DNA of 61,642 nucleotides, taken from Stutzerimonas stutzeri. GTDB taxonomy: Bacteria; Pseudomonadota; Gammaproteobacteria; Pseudomonadales; Pseudomonadaceae. This document shows, piece by piece, positions 51,655 to 60,842 of this stretch. Numbering within the stretch: the first letter of the stretch is position 1; the number at the start of each line of letters is the position of its first letter. The notes below the pieces were generated by a model that was given only the letters and a program-made list of their open reading frames with translations, had not been told where the DNA came from and did not search any database. The DNA is taken from contig DGLA01000022.1 in assembly GCA_002387205.1 (NCBI GenBank), forward strand, positions 210,029 to 271,670, written 5' to 3'. Both the position numbers and the translations under genes were made by a program.

Positions 51655-53820
51655 ATGGACAGAATTCTCCGCACCTCAGGCCTCGGCCGTCGCGCCCGGC
51701 CGCTGCTGCTCGCCGGCCTGCTCGCCCCCTTCCCGCTGAGCGCGCTGGCGCAGAGCGTGGCGAATCCGAGCGAACCGGTCGAGCTGGACAGCATCACCGT
51801 CGAAGGCAACCGCCTCTACGACATGCCGTCATCCGAAGAGACCGGCGGCTACACGGTCGACGCCGCCACCGTCGGCACCAAGACGCCCGCCGAGCTGCGC
51901 GACATCCCGCAGTCGATCAGCGTCTACACCAGCGAGTACATCCGCGACCGCCAGTTCGTGAACCTGGACGACCTGGCCAAGTACTCCACCGGCCTGCGCA
52001 CGCTTTCCAACGACAGCGGCCGCTCCTCGATCTATGCCCGCGGCTACGAGTACGACGAATTCAACATCAACGGCCTGCCCGCGCCCATGGCCAGCATCAA
52101 CGGCACCGTGCCCTCGCTGTCGCCGTTCGACCGGGTCGAGGTCATGCGTGGCCCGTCCGGCCTGTTCAATAGCACCAGCGAACTGGGCGGCATCGTCAAC
52201 ATGGTGCGCAAGCGTCCCACCGAAGAATTCCAGGGCAGCGTGACCGGCCGCTACGGCAGCTGGGACACCAGCTACCTGGAGACCGACCTCTCCGGCCCGC
52301 TCGACGAACAGGGCCGCATCCGCGGTCGCACGGTCATCTCCCGCGCCGACAGCAACGGCGAAGTGGACTACAACGAAAACACCAGCGAGAGCTTCTACGG
52401 CGCGCTGGACATCGACCTGTCCGACGCCACCGTGATGTCCTTCGGGCTGATCCACCAGACCAAGGACATCGTCCCGCACAACGGCTACCCCACCGACGCC
52501 GAGGGCAACCTGCTCAGCTACAGCCGCTCGACCTTCTACGGCTCGGACTGGAACGACTTCAACGGCCTCACCACCGACGTCATCGCCGAGCTCAGCCACC
52601 GCTTCGACAATGGCGGCTACGGCCGTGTCGCCGTGCGTGGCTCCAAGCGCGACACCGACTATCTGTACAGCTACACCAGCACCGGCGTGAGCGCTGCGGG
52701 CACCTCGCGCGCCGTGGCCATCGGTCGCGAAACCGAGCAGGACACTCTCTCGGTCGACGCCAACTACAGCCAGCCCTTCGAACTGCTCGGGCAGGTCAGC
52801 GAGTTCGTCGTCGGTACGGACTACAAGCACTACGACGGCAACTACCTCAACGGCAGCCAGGTGCTGGGCAACATCGTTGTCGCCACCTACGACCCGAGCC
52901 AGTTCGCCGAACCGGACCTGGCCTACAGCACCCGCGTCGATTCCGACGAGAAGGAGACCGGCCTCTACGCCAAGCTGACCTTCCGCCCGGTCGAGCGCCT
53001 GGCGCTGATCGGCGGCGCGCGGCTGAGCTGGTACGAGGGCGAAAGCACCACCACCACCCTGGCGACCGGCAGCGTCGCGGGCGGGCGCTCCGAGGACAAC
53101 GGCCACGTCACGCCCTACGGCGGACTGGTTTATGACCTGGACGAGCAGCACTCGCTCTATGCCAGCTATTCGCAGGTGTTCAAGCCGCAAACCGAAGTCG
53201 GCGCCGATGGCCGCGTCATCGATCCGCGCGAGGGCGAGCAGTACGAGATCGGCATCAAGGGCAGCTACTACGGCGGCGACCTGAACGCGCGCCTGACCGC
53301 CTTCCAGCTGACCGACGAGAACCGCGCCACCGACGCCGACGGCCAGTCCGCCACCATCGACTACGTCGCCGCCGGCAAGACGCGCATCCGCGGCGGCGAG
53401 TTCGAAATCAGCGGTTACCTGACCCCGCAGTGGGAAGTGCTGGCCGGTTACACCTACATGAAGACCGAGACGCTGTCCGGCGACGAGAACGCCATCTTCA
53501 CCCTGATGCCTCGCCACCAGGCCTCGCTGTGGACCACCTACACCCTCGATGGAGGCGCACTGAACGGCCTGGGCATTGGCGGTGGCGTCACGGCCATGAG
53601 CGACTTCTCGGTCACCCGCAACAACGTCACCCTGAGCGCACCCGGCTATGCGGTGGTCGATGCCAAGCTGTCCTACCCGATCACCGACAAGCTGACCGCA
53701 ACGCTCGACGCCAACAACCTGCTGGACCGCAAGTACTATTCGCGGGTTGGCAGCGTCGGCACCTTCAACTTCTACGGCCCGTCACGCAGCTTCACCGTCG
53801 GCGCCCGCTACGCGTTCTGA
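51655..53820 (+). CDS. TonB-dependent siderophore receptor
   Basis: A 721-residue outer-membrane receptor. The signal peptide is followed by a TonB box-like ELDSITVEG, then the plug domain (PAELRDIPQSISVYTSEYIR, RGYEYDEFNINGLPAPM, FDRVEVMRGPSGLF) and a 22-strand barrel (GYTYMKTET near the end, final YAF). The plug matches ferric-siderophore receptors of the FpvA/FoxA class but there is no N-terminal signalling domain. Together with the AraC regulator and the esterase gene it forms a ferric-siderophore uptake unit; which siderophore is not readable. Confidence 0.9.
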   Translation: MDRILRTSGLGRRARPLLLAGLLAPFPLSALAQSVANPSEPVELDSITVEGNRLYDMPSSEETGGYTVDAATVGTKTPAELRDIPQSISVYTSEYIRDRQFVNLDDLAKYSTGLRTLSNDSGRSSIYARGYEYDEFNINGLPAPMASINGTVPSLSPFDRVEVMRGPSGLFNSTSELGGIVNMVRKRPTEEFQGSVTGRYGSWDTSYLETDLSGPLDEQGRIRGRTVISRADSNGEVDYNENTSESFYGALDIDLSDATVMSFGLIHQTKDIVPHNGYPTDAEGNLLSYSRSTFYGSDWNDFNGLTTDVIAELSHRFDNGGYGRVAVRGSKRDTDYLYSYTSTGVSAAGTSRAVAIGRETEQDTLSVDANYSQPFELLGQVSEFVVGTDYKHYDGNYLNGSQVLGNIVVATYDPSQFAEPDLAYSTRVDSDEKETGLYAKLTFRPVERLALIGGARLSWYEGESTTTTLATGSVAGGRSEDNGHVTPYGGLVYDLDEQHSLYASYSQVFKPQTEVGADGRVIDPREGEQYEIGIKGSYYGGDLNARLTAFQLTDENRATDADGQSATIDYVAAGKTRIRGGEFEISGYLTPQWEVLAGYTYMKTETLSGDENAIFTLMPRHQASLWTTYTLDGGALNGLGIGGGVTAMSDFSVTRNNVTLSAPGYAVVDAKLSYPITDKLTATLDANNLLDRKYYSRVGSVGTFNFYGPSRSFTVGARYAF

Positions 53821-53880
53821 TCCAACCCGAGCCGCTGGCACTCGCAACGGGTGCCAGCGGCTTCGCCAGGGAGTATCACC

Positions 53881-54192
53881 ATGCCCCAGTTTCACGCCCA
53901 GGTGCCCACGCCGCGCGCGCTGCGCAACATGACACGATTGTGCAAACACTTCGCCCACAAGGCCGACGTCACGCTGACCGGGCCGGACGCGCACTGCAGC
54001 TTCGCCTTTGGCCAGTGCCACATGCATGCCGCCGATGATCAGCTCCTGATCGATTGCCAGGCCGAATCCGGCGAGGCGGAAAAGCGCCTGCGCTTCGTCC
54101 TCTCCGACCACATCCATCGGTTCTCCGGCGAAGAAGCGTTGCAGGTCGACTGGCAGGACGGGCCGCTGCCAGCGCGCCCGGCAGACGCATGA
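53881..54192 (+). CDS. DUF2218 small protein
   Basis: A 103-residue cytoplasmic protein with the DUF2218 pattern RALRNMTRLCKHFAHKAD, CSFAFGQCHMHA and LRFVLSDHIHRFSGEEALQV, ending in a W-containing strand. Several His and Cys suggest metal contact but this is not established. The family is often found near siderophore receptors or iron-reductase genes. AGGGAG precedes the ATG. The stop overlaps the esterase start (ATGA), so the two are coupled. Confidence 0.8.
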   Translation: MPQFHAQVPTPRALRNMTRLCKHFAHKADVTLTGPDAHCSFAFGQCHMHAADDQLLIDCQAESGEAEKRLRFVLSDHIHRFSGEEALQVDWQDGPLPARPADA

Positions 54193-55124
54193 GATCGCTG
54201 CTCGTTAGCCTGCTGGCCGGTCTCGGCCTCGCCGCCGATGCCGTGGCCAACGACGCCTGGCAGCCGGTCCAGCTGCCGCACACGGTGCAGCATGAGACGC
54301 ACTCGCAGAGCACCGGGCGCGACTATCGCCTTTATGTCGCCGAGCCGCGCCAGGCACCGCCACCGGGTGGCTATCCGGTGCTCTACGTGCTCGACGGCAA
54401 TGCCTTGTTCCCTGGTCTGGCGATCCAGGCGCAGGCCCTCGAAGACCGTCCCGAACCCAGCCTGCGCGATTCGGTGCTGGTGGTTGGCATCGGCTACCCG
54501 GGCGAAGCGCTCTACCAGTTCAAGGCACGCGCCGAGGACTACACCCCCGACGCGGAGGACCGGCAACGCCTGCCTGGCCGCGAGCCGCCACCCTCCGGTG
54601 GCGCGGATGACTTCCTCGCCTTCATCGAAACCGAACTCAAACCACTGATCGCCAGGCGCTACCCGGTCAACGCCCAGGCGCAGACGCTATTCGGCCATTC
54701 CTACGGCGGCCTGTTCACGCTCCATACGCTGCTCAGCCGGCCCCAGGCATTCCAGGGCTATGTCGCGGCCAGCCCCTCGATCTGGTGGTACAAGGGCTAC
54801 ATCGAACGCACGCTGGCCGGCTTCGAACGGCAGGCCGCCGATCTGGACCTCGGCGCGCAATTGCTGGTCACCGCCGGCAGTGCCGAAGAGCCCGCGCCAG
54901 ACGATCCTCTGACCGACCCGCGCCAGCGTCACATGGCCGAGCGACGCATGGTCGGTAACGCACGCGGCCTGGCCAAGCGCCTGGACGCGATCGCGGGCCT
55001 GGACGTGCGCTTCGTGCTCAACCCCGACGCGAACCACGGTACCAACAGCTTCCACAGCGCGATCGAGGCGTTGGAACTGGCCGCCCGCATCGGCCGCTCC
55101 GCACGCCCCGAGCGGGGCGACTGA
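54189..55124 (+). CDS. Alpha/beta-hydrolase esterase (Fes/IroE-like)
   Basis: A 311-residue exported esterase. Signal peptide LLVSLLAGLGLAADAVA; then RDYRLYVAEPRQAPPPGG, VLYVLDGNALF, the nucleophile elbow FGHSYGGLFTLH with its serine, AASPSIWWYKGY, and the C-terminal His in DANHGTNSFHS. This is the pattern of periplasmic IroE/BesA-type hydrolases that cleave the ester backbone of catecholate siderophores to free the iron. Placement behind the TonB receptor supports that use. Start at 54189 overlaps the DUF2218 stop. Confidence 0.82.
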   Translation: MRSLLVSLLAGLGLAADAVANDAWQPVQLPHTVQHETHSQSTGRDYRLYVAEPRQAPPPGGYPVLYVLDGNALFPGLAIQAQALEDRPEPSLRDSVLVVGIGYPGEALYQFKARAEDYTPDAEDRQRLPGREPPPSGGADDFLAFIETELKPLIARRYPVNAQAQTLFGHSYGGLFTLHTLLSRPQAFQGYVAASPSIWWYKGYIERTLAGFERQAADLDLGAQLLVTAGSAEEPAPDDPLTDPRQRHMAERRMVGNARGLAKRLDAIAGLDVRFVLNPDANHGTNSFHSAIEALELAARIGRSARPERGD

Positions 55125-55205
55125 TGGGCCCGGACGAGAACCGGCCAGTCAGCCATTCCGGGCCTCGCGACGGCGGGCGGCGGTGGTAGAGTCGGCGCCG
55201 CCTCA

Positions 55206-55670
55206 TTGATCACTGGAGAAACCATGCGCCCACTGTTCAACGTCCTGTTGCTGGCCCTGCCGCTTGCGCTCTCGTCACTGGCCTCCGCCGCCGACTCGCC
55301 CGCCGGGCGCTGGCAGACCATCGATGACGAAACCGGCAAGCCCAAGTCTATTGTCGAGATCCAGCAGGCTGCCGACGGCACCCTGAGCGGCAAGGTGGCG
55401 GAAATCCTCCAGTCCGACCATGGTCCGAACCCGCTGTGCACCGAGTGCGAAGGCGAGCGCAAGGACCAGCCCATCACCGGCATGACCATCCTCTGGGACC
55501 TCAAGCCGGACGGCGAGCAGGTCTGGAGCAACGGCACCATCCTCGACCCGGCCAAGGGCAAGACCTACCGCGCCAAGGCGACCCTGCTCGACGGCGGCGA
55601 CAAGCTGGAAGTGCGCGGCTACATCGGCATTGAAGCCCTGGGCCGCAGCCAGACCTGGATCCGCCAGTAG
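55206..55670 (+). CDS. DUF2147 exported protein
   Basis: A 154-residue secreted protein. Signal peptide VLLLALPLALSSLASAADS. The DUF2147 pattern is SPAGRWQTIDDETGKPKSIV, LSGKVAEI, NPLCTECEGERKDQPITGM, WSNGTILDPAKGKTYRAK and EVRGYIGIEALGRSQTW. Lipocalin-like beta-barrel is expected; function unknown. A CxxC motif (C-T-E-C) sits in the middle. GGAG precedes the ATG. It follows the esterase by 81 bases on the same strand. Confidence 0.84.
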   Translation: MITGETMRPLFNVLLLALPLALSSLASAADSPAGRWQTIDDETGKPKSIVEIQQAADGTLSGKVAEILQSDHGPNPLCTECEGERKDQPITGMTILWDLKPDGEQVWSNGTILDPAKGKTYRAKATLLDGGDKLEVRGYIGIEALGRSQTWIRQ

Positions 55671-55755
55671 GCGTCGCCATATACCACCGCAAGGGCCTCG
55701 TATGTGTAGAAGACGGGCCCACCGCACGGCGCCGCCGCGTCAGGGTCGAAGCGGC

Positions 55756-56796
55756 ATGGCCTCGACCTCTTTCCAGCGAATCACCCGCTTTTGCCGCTTG
55801 CCTCACGTGGCGCTGTTGCTAGTCATCAGCCCGCTGGCGGCTGCAGCCGTGGAGCTGGACGCCGTACTCGACCGGGCTGAACGGCTCGAACAGCTGGAAA
55901 CCCTGATCGTTGCCCGCCACGGTGAAGTGCTTGCCGAGCGCAGCTATCAGGGTCATCGCACGAACGCGCCAACCAACATCAAGTCGGCATCCAAGACGGT
56001 GATCTCCGCGCTGGTAGGCATAGCCATCGACAAGGGCATCCTCGAGGGCACCGATCAGCCGATCGCCGCGCTTCTGAAAGCCGACCTGCCGCGCAACCCT
56101 GACCCGCGCCTGAACGAGGTGACGGTCGGCCACTTGCTCAGCATGCAGGCCGGCCTCGGCGCAACCTCCGGGCGCCACTACGGCGCCTGGGTGGCGAGTC
56201 GCAACTGGGTCCGCGCGGCGCTGGCACGGCCGTTTGAGGCAGAGCCCGGCGGGCCGATGATCTACTCCACCGGCTCCAGCCACCTGCTCTCGGCGATTCT
56301 CACACGGCAGTCGGGGCAATCAACCTTGCAGCTGGCACGGCAATGGCTGGCGCCACTCGACGGCTTTGCCATCAGCGCCTGGACGCGTGACCCGCAGGGC
56401 ATCTACCTTGGCGGCAACGAAATGGCGATGACGCCGCGCTCGCTGCTGGCCTTCGGCGAACTCTACCGCCGCGGCGGCCTGACCGCCTCGGGCGAGCGGC
56501 TGCTGTCGCAGGACTGGATCGAAGCCTCATGGACGCCGCGCACGCGGTCCCGCTACACGGGACACGGCTATGGCTACGGCTAGTTCATCACCGAACTGGG
56601 CGGGGAGGCCGTGCGCTACGGCTGGGGCTATGGCAGGCAGATGGTCTACGTGGTGCCAGGGCTCGAGATGACAGTGGTGATGACCTCGGACATCCGACCG
56701 TCCGGCGGCGCCTCCGGCCATCGCGATGCGCTGCATCGGGTGCTTGGTGAGATTGTCGAAGCGGCTCGGGACAGCGCGCCGAAATCGGCAGACTGA
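55756..56796 (+). pseudogene. Serine beta-lactamase-like hydrolase with an in-frame stop
   Basis: A class C beta-lactamase/DD-peptidase-fold hydrolase of 346 codons, interrupted by TAG at 56581-56583. SASK (about 77-80) is the nucleophile motif SxxK, with YSTGSSH as the second. Reading through the stop, the same frame continues FITELGGEAVRYGWGYGRQM to a normal end at 56794. The interrupted motif GYGYG-stop-F is GYGYGWF in the family, so TGG (Trp) to TAG by one base is the likely change. The truncated product would lack the last 71 residues and the third active-site motif. Start at 55756 (MASTSF) has no strong ribosome site; 55702 is possible. Confidence 0.8.
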
Positions 56797-56801
56797 AACC
56801 T

Positions 56802-57527
56802 TCAACCTTGCGCCAGCTGTTGCAGGGCGGCGCGATCCAGGCAGCGGTAGCGAAACGACGGACGGCCGATCTGGCCGTAGTGGAAGGACTCTTCCAGCAG
56901 TTGCGCGTCGCTCAGGTGCTTGAGGTATTTGCGCACAGACACGCGGGACATACCGGTGGCGGTCAACAGGGTCTCGCTGGTGAAGCTGTCGTCACCCAGC
57001 GCCAGGATCGCCTGCACCACCTGGGCCAGTGACGCCGCCGTCAGGCCTTTGGGAAGTGCGCCAGGGCGGCGCGTTTCCGCGGCAGGCGGCTGGCTGAACA
57101 GGCGATCGATATCCCTCTGGCCAAGTTGATCCGGTAACCGCGCCAACTCGGCACGAGCGCGGCGGCAGGCCTCGACTGCATCGCGAAAGCGTTCGTAGCT
57201 GAAGGGTTTGACCAGGTAGTCGCGCGCGCCGAGTCCCTGGGCTGCACGCACGGTCTCGATTTCGGAAGCTGCGGTGATCAGCACGGCGTCGATGTTACGG
57301 TCTTCAGTGCGCAGGTAACGCAGCACCTCCAGCCCCGAGCGGTTGCGCAGGTAGACGTCGAGCAGCAGCAGGTCCACCGCCTCGCGCTCCAGCAACTCGA
57401 GCGCCGCCGGCACGCTTTCGCACTGACCGACCAGCTCGACGCCGTCGAGACGGGCGAGGTAATCCACATTGAGCCGCATGACCATCGGGTCGTCCTCGAC
57501 GATCAGCACACGCATGGTGGTTTTCAT
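56802..57527 (-). CDS. CitB/DcuR-type response regulator
   Basis: A 241-residue regulator. Receiver (1-125) with E-D-D pocket, D57 in LLLLDVYLRNRSG, and K in YLVKPFSYERF. The C-terminal helix-turn-helix is of the CitB kind: SFTSETLLTATGMSRVSVRK, then YLKHLSDAQLLEESFHYGQI. It overlaps the sensor gene by four bases, so it is the cognate pair. The regulated target is probably the 2-hydroxycarboxylate transporter on the other side of the sensor. Confidence 0.9.
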   Translation of the reverse strand: MKTTMRVLIVEDDPMVMRLNVDYLARLDGVELVGQCESVPAALELLEREAVDLLLLDVYLRNRSGLEVLRYLRTEDRNIDAVLITAASEIETVRAAQGLGARDYLVKPFSYERFRDAVEACRRARAELARLPDQLGQRDIDRLFSQPPAAETRRPGALPKGLTAASLAQVVQAILALGDDSFTSETLLTATGMSRVSVRKYLKHLSDAQLLEESFHYGQIGRPSFRYRCLDRAALQQLAQG

Positions 57528-59125
57528 GAACCCTTCCCTTCTGCAGCGGTTCGATAGGGCAGTTCGACCTCGAACAGGCTGCCGCGACCCGCTTCCGAGT
57601 AGACAGACAGGGTTCCGCCCCAGGCCTCGACCTGTTCCTGGACCGCGGCCAGCCCGATGCCACGCCGCTCACCCTTGGTGGATACGCCTCGCTCGAACAG
57701 GCGCTCCCGCACGGCAGCCTCGATACCGGCGCCGGTGTCCTGCACATGCAGGGAGAGCATCGTTTCATCGTAATCCAGCGTCAGGCTGACGCGCCGTTCA
57801 GTCTGGTCGGCGACAGCTTCAAAGGCGTTTTCCAGCAGATTGCCGAGAACGGTCACCAACCCGTGTATCTGTTCAGGTGCCGCGGCCGGCACCGGATGGT
57901 CGACATCCACCTGGAACAGGATGCCTCGCTCCCGCGCTTCGCTCTGTTTTCCAAGCAGAAAGCCCGCCAATACCGGATCGCCTATCCCCTCGACAAGGAT
58001 CGTAGCGGGCGCCAGCTGATGGTCGGCCAGATCGCGAAGATACGCCCGCAGCGCGTCCAGATCGCCCATCTGAGCCAGACCAAGCAAGACGTGCAGCTTG
58101 TTCTTGAACTCGTGGGTCGCAGCGCGCAGCGCTTCGGCATAGCGACTCACGCCGGTCAGTTGTTCGGCCAACGCGTTGACCTCGCTCTTGTCACGGAAGG
58201 TCGCTATGGCGCCGATTACCCGGCCCTGGTGACGAATCGGCGCACGGTTGACGAGGATCGCCCGGCCGTTGAGGCTGAATTCGCGGTCCAGTTGCTCCAT
58301 GACGCTGTTCAGCACCTCGGGTAAGCCGCTGTTGGGCAAATATTCGGCGATCGGCCGCCCCAGCGGCGGCTTGCCCAGCCCGGTACTGGCGAGCAGTCGC
58401 TCCGCGGCCGGATTGACCAGCGTGATGCGAGCCTGACCGTCCACCGCCAGCACCCCTTCGCGCACCGAGGCGAGCATTGCCTGCCGCTCTTCCACCAGAC
58501 GTGTGATCTCGTACGGCTCCAGGCCCAGCAGTACGCGTTTGATGTAGCGCGCCAGCAGATGCGCGCCAAAGGCGGCGAAGAGCATGAGCGCCAGCACGCC
58601 GAGCAGCACATCGCGGCGGCGCTCATTCAACAGCTCACCGAGCGAGGCCAGGGTGACACCAACCGACACCGCGCCAACCACTTCGCCCTGCTCGGCCAGC
58701 ACCGGGGCGAAGCCCCGAATACTGGTGCCCAGGCTTCCCGTTGCACGGGAGGCATAGATCGCACCGGCCAGCGCCCGGCCTTCGTCCCCCCCGCGGAATG
58801 CCTGACCGATGCGCGCCGGCTCGGGATGAGTCAGGCGTAAGGCGTGGCGGTCCATTACCACGATGAAGTCCACCCCCAGGCGTTGCCGTAAGCCGTCGAT
58901 ATCGTTCTGCAAGCGGCGCCTGACCTCAGGGTCTGCGTGAGTCAGCGCACGCTGCACATCGGCGCGCAACGCCACGCTCTGCGCCAGGTTGGTCACGCGC
59001 GATGCCTGACCGTCTTCAAGGGTTTCCTGTAGCTGAATATTGAACAGCCAGAGGGCAAGCACGAGCGCAAGCGCCACCATGACGGCGACCAGCAGGGAAA
59101 TCAGCGTGTTCAGGCGCAAGCGCAA
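57524..59125 (-). CDS. CitA/DcuS-type sensor histidine kinase
   Basis: A 533-residue kinase. TM1 about 9-27, periplasmic PDC domain of about 135 residues with the DcuS/CitA marks LGVDFIVVMDRHALRLTHPE and GRALAGAIYASRATGSLG; TM2 about 175-195; cytoplasmic PAS (VREGVLAVDGQARITLVNPA); kinase core with H-box ATHEFKNKLHVLLGL and G-boxes (GVSTKGERRGIGLAAVQ). The PDC domain of this group binds citrate or C4-dicarboxylates directly. Start ATG 59125. It diverges from the 2-hydroxycarboxylate transporter by 250 bases, a classic arrangement. Confidence 0.91.
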   Translation of the reverse strand: MRLRLNTLISLLVAVMVALALVLALWLFNIQLQETLEDGQASRVTNLAQSVALRADVQRALTHADPEVRRRLQNDIDGLRQRLGVDFIVVMDRHALRLTHPEPARIGQAFRGGDEGRALAGAIYASRATGSLGTSIRGFAPVLAEQGEVVGAVSVGVTLASLGELLNERRRDVLLGVLALMLFAAFGAHLLARYIKRVLLGLEPYEITRLVEERQAMLASVREGVLAVDGQARITLVNPAAERLLASTGLGKPPLGRPIAEYLPNSGLPEVLNSVMEQLDREFSLNGRAILVNRAPIRHQGRVIGAIATFRDKSEVNALAEQLTGVSRYAEALRAATHEFKNKLHVLLGLAQMGDLDALRAYLRDLADHQLAPATILVEGIGDPVLAGFLLGKQSEARERGILFQVDVDHPVPAAAPEQIHGLVTVLGNLLENAFEAVADQTERRVSLTLDYDETMLSLHVQDTGAGIEAAVRERLFERGVSTKGERRGIGLAAVQEQVEAWGGTLSVYSEAGRGSLFEVELPYRTAAEGKGS

Positions 59126-59375
59126 ATGTGTTCTCCAATAACGACGCGGCAGAGGCCGGATCGAGCCAGCCCAGAGGACGCTGGGTCAAGCACGGCTCCG
59201 CTTTATTTAGTTTCGTAATGCTTTTTTAACTTCGCCAAACATTGGCCGTGCGGCATCTCTGCTTAAGCTCGCCCGGCAACCGAGCCTAGTGCGCACACTC
59301 GCCTGAATTGAGCGCTTTCGCAAACAGTCACCCGTACGTGCGCCCCCGGGCCGCCACGTTCGAAGGAGTACAACA

Positions 59376-60689
59376 ATGAGCCGGACCACGCTGAGCGCTG
59401 CCTTGCCTGACGGCAGCCCGAGCCCTTCGCCGCTTTCCCAGCGCATTTTCAATCTGCCGTTGCCGCTGTTCGCCATTGCGTTGATCGTGATGGCCGGCGC
59501 CATCGCCACCGACACCCTGCCCAGCGGCATGATCGGCGCCCTGCTGGTAATGATGTTGCTTGGCGAGCTGCTTGGTTTCGCCGGTGACCGCCTGCCCATC
59601 ATCAAGACCTACCTGGGCGGCGGCGCCATCCTGGCGCTGTTCGGTGCCGCGGCGATGGTGTATTTCGGCTGGTTGCCCGCCGCGGCCGCGGACGACGTGG
59701 CGACCTTCATGAAAGGCGGCGGTTTCCTCGACTTCTACATCGCCGCGCTGATAACCGGCAGCATCCTCGGCATGGATGCCAAGGTGCTGGTCAAGGTCGG
59801 CTCGCGCTATGCGCTGCCGCTGCTCTGCTCCGTGCTGTTCGCCGCGCTCTTCGCCATGGCCGTGGGCGCGCTGCTTGGATTCTCCGCACAGGACGCCGTG
59901 GTGGTCATCGCCATGCCGATCATGGGCGGCGGCATGGGCGCCGGGGCGGTGCCGATGAGCCAGATCTACGAGCAGCTGCTCGGCCAGCCAGCGAGCTACT
60001 ACATCTCGATTCTGGTGCCGGCGCTGGCATTGGGTAATGTCTTCGCGATCATCATCGCCGGCCTGCTCAATGGCCTCGGCAACCGCTACCCGTCGCTGAC
60101 CGGCAACGGCCAGATGATGCCCGGCGTGGATGTCAGCGAGAAGGAAAGCCCGATCACCCTGTCCGCCCTCGGCATCGGCCTGGTGGCAGCGCTGAGCTTC
60201 TTCGTCGCCGGCCAGATACTTGGCGAGTTTGTGCCGCTGCATCCCTATGCGCTGATGATCGTGCTGGTGGCGCTGCTGAAGGTGACCAACCTGGTGCCCG
60301 AGTCGATCAATGACGCCGCGGCGCAGTGGTTCCGCTTCGTCGCACGCAACTGGACGTTTGCCCTGCTGTTCGGCATCGGCGTGGCCTTCACCGACCTCGG
60401 CCAGGTGATCGACGCCATCTCGCTGACCTACGTGCTGATCGTCTTCGCCGTGGTTGCCGGTGCGGCGTTCGGCGCCGGGCTGGTGGGCAAGCTGGTGGGC
60501 TTCTATCCGATCGAGTCGGCCATCACCGCCGGGCTGTGTATGGCCAACATGGGCGGCACTGGCGACGTCGCGGTGCTCTCCGCCGCCCGGCGCATGTCGC
60601 TGATGCCCTTCGCGCAGATCTCCTCGCGCCTGGGCGGGGCGCTGATCCTGCTTATCTCCAGCGTCGTGGTACCGGTGTTCTTTACCTGA
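59376..60689 (+). CDS. 2-hydroxycarboxylate transporter (CitS/MaeN family)
   Basis: A 437-residue secondary transporter of the 2HCT family for citrate, malate or lactate. About 11 helices in two halves; the two GGxG re-entrant motifs are PIMGGGMGAGAVPMSQIYEQ and ANMGGTGDVAVLSAARRMSL, the second holding the substrate-binding arginine. GAAGGAG lies 7 bases before the ATG. It diverges from a CitA/CitB pair that should induce it. A terminator follows 20 bases after the stop. The exact substrate and coupling ion are unknown. Confidence 0.91.
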   Translation: MSRTTLSAALPDGSPSPSPLSQRIFNLPLPLFAIALIVMAGAIATDTLPSGMIGALLVMMLLGELLGFAGDRLPIIKTYLGGGAILALFGAAAMVYFGWLPAAAADDVATFMKGGGFLDFYIAALITGSILGMDAKVLVKVGSRYALPLLCSVLFAALFAMAVGALLGFSAQDAVVVIAMPIMGGGMGAGAVPMSQIYEQLLGQPASYYISILVPALALGNVFAIIIAGLLNGLGNRYPSLTGNGQMMPGVDVSEKESPITLSALGIGLVAALSFFVAGQILGEFVPLHPYALMIVLVALLKVTNLVPESINDAAAQWFRFVARNWTFALLFGIGVAFTDLGQVIDAISLTYVLIVFAVVAGAAFGAGLVGKLVGFYPIESAITAGLCMANMGGTGDVAVLSAARRMSLMPFAQISSRLGGALILLISSVVVPVFFT

Positions 60690-60708
60690 GCCCTGCGTAT
60701 CTGAACGC

Positions 60709-60740
60709 AAAAGCCCCGGCCTATGCAGCCGGGGCTTTTC
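60709..60740 (+). terminator. Intrinsic terminator of the 2HCT transporter gene
   Basis: AAAAGCCCCGGC and GCCGGGGCTTTT form a 12-bp perfect stem with a 7-base loop (CTATGCA) and a short T-tail. Ends the transporter transcript before the insertion-sequence remnant. Confidence 0.93.
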
Positions 60741-60842
60741 TGTTTCTGCTGCCCTGTCCTGGATAAGGTTCAAACCTTCCACCCGAGAATCTGGAGATCT
60801 CGATGGAGCAAGGTGTAAAGCATACGCAGCGTAATTTTTCAC

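Noticed and set aside
51829..53517. 562-codon minus-strand frame under the TonB receptor, with Val/Gly/Ala-rich composition
   Set aside because: Composition typical of reverse-complement of GC-rich genes; no ribosome site or fold.
59328..60842. 504-codon minus-strand frame opposite the 2HCT transporter
   Set aside because: His/Gln/Gly-rich low-complexity translation with no family features; shadow of the transporter.
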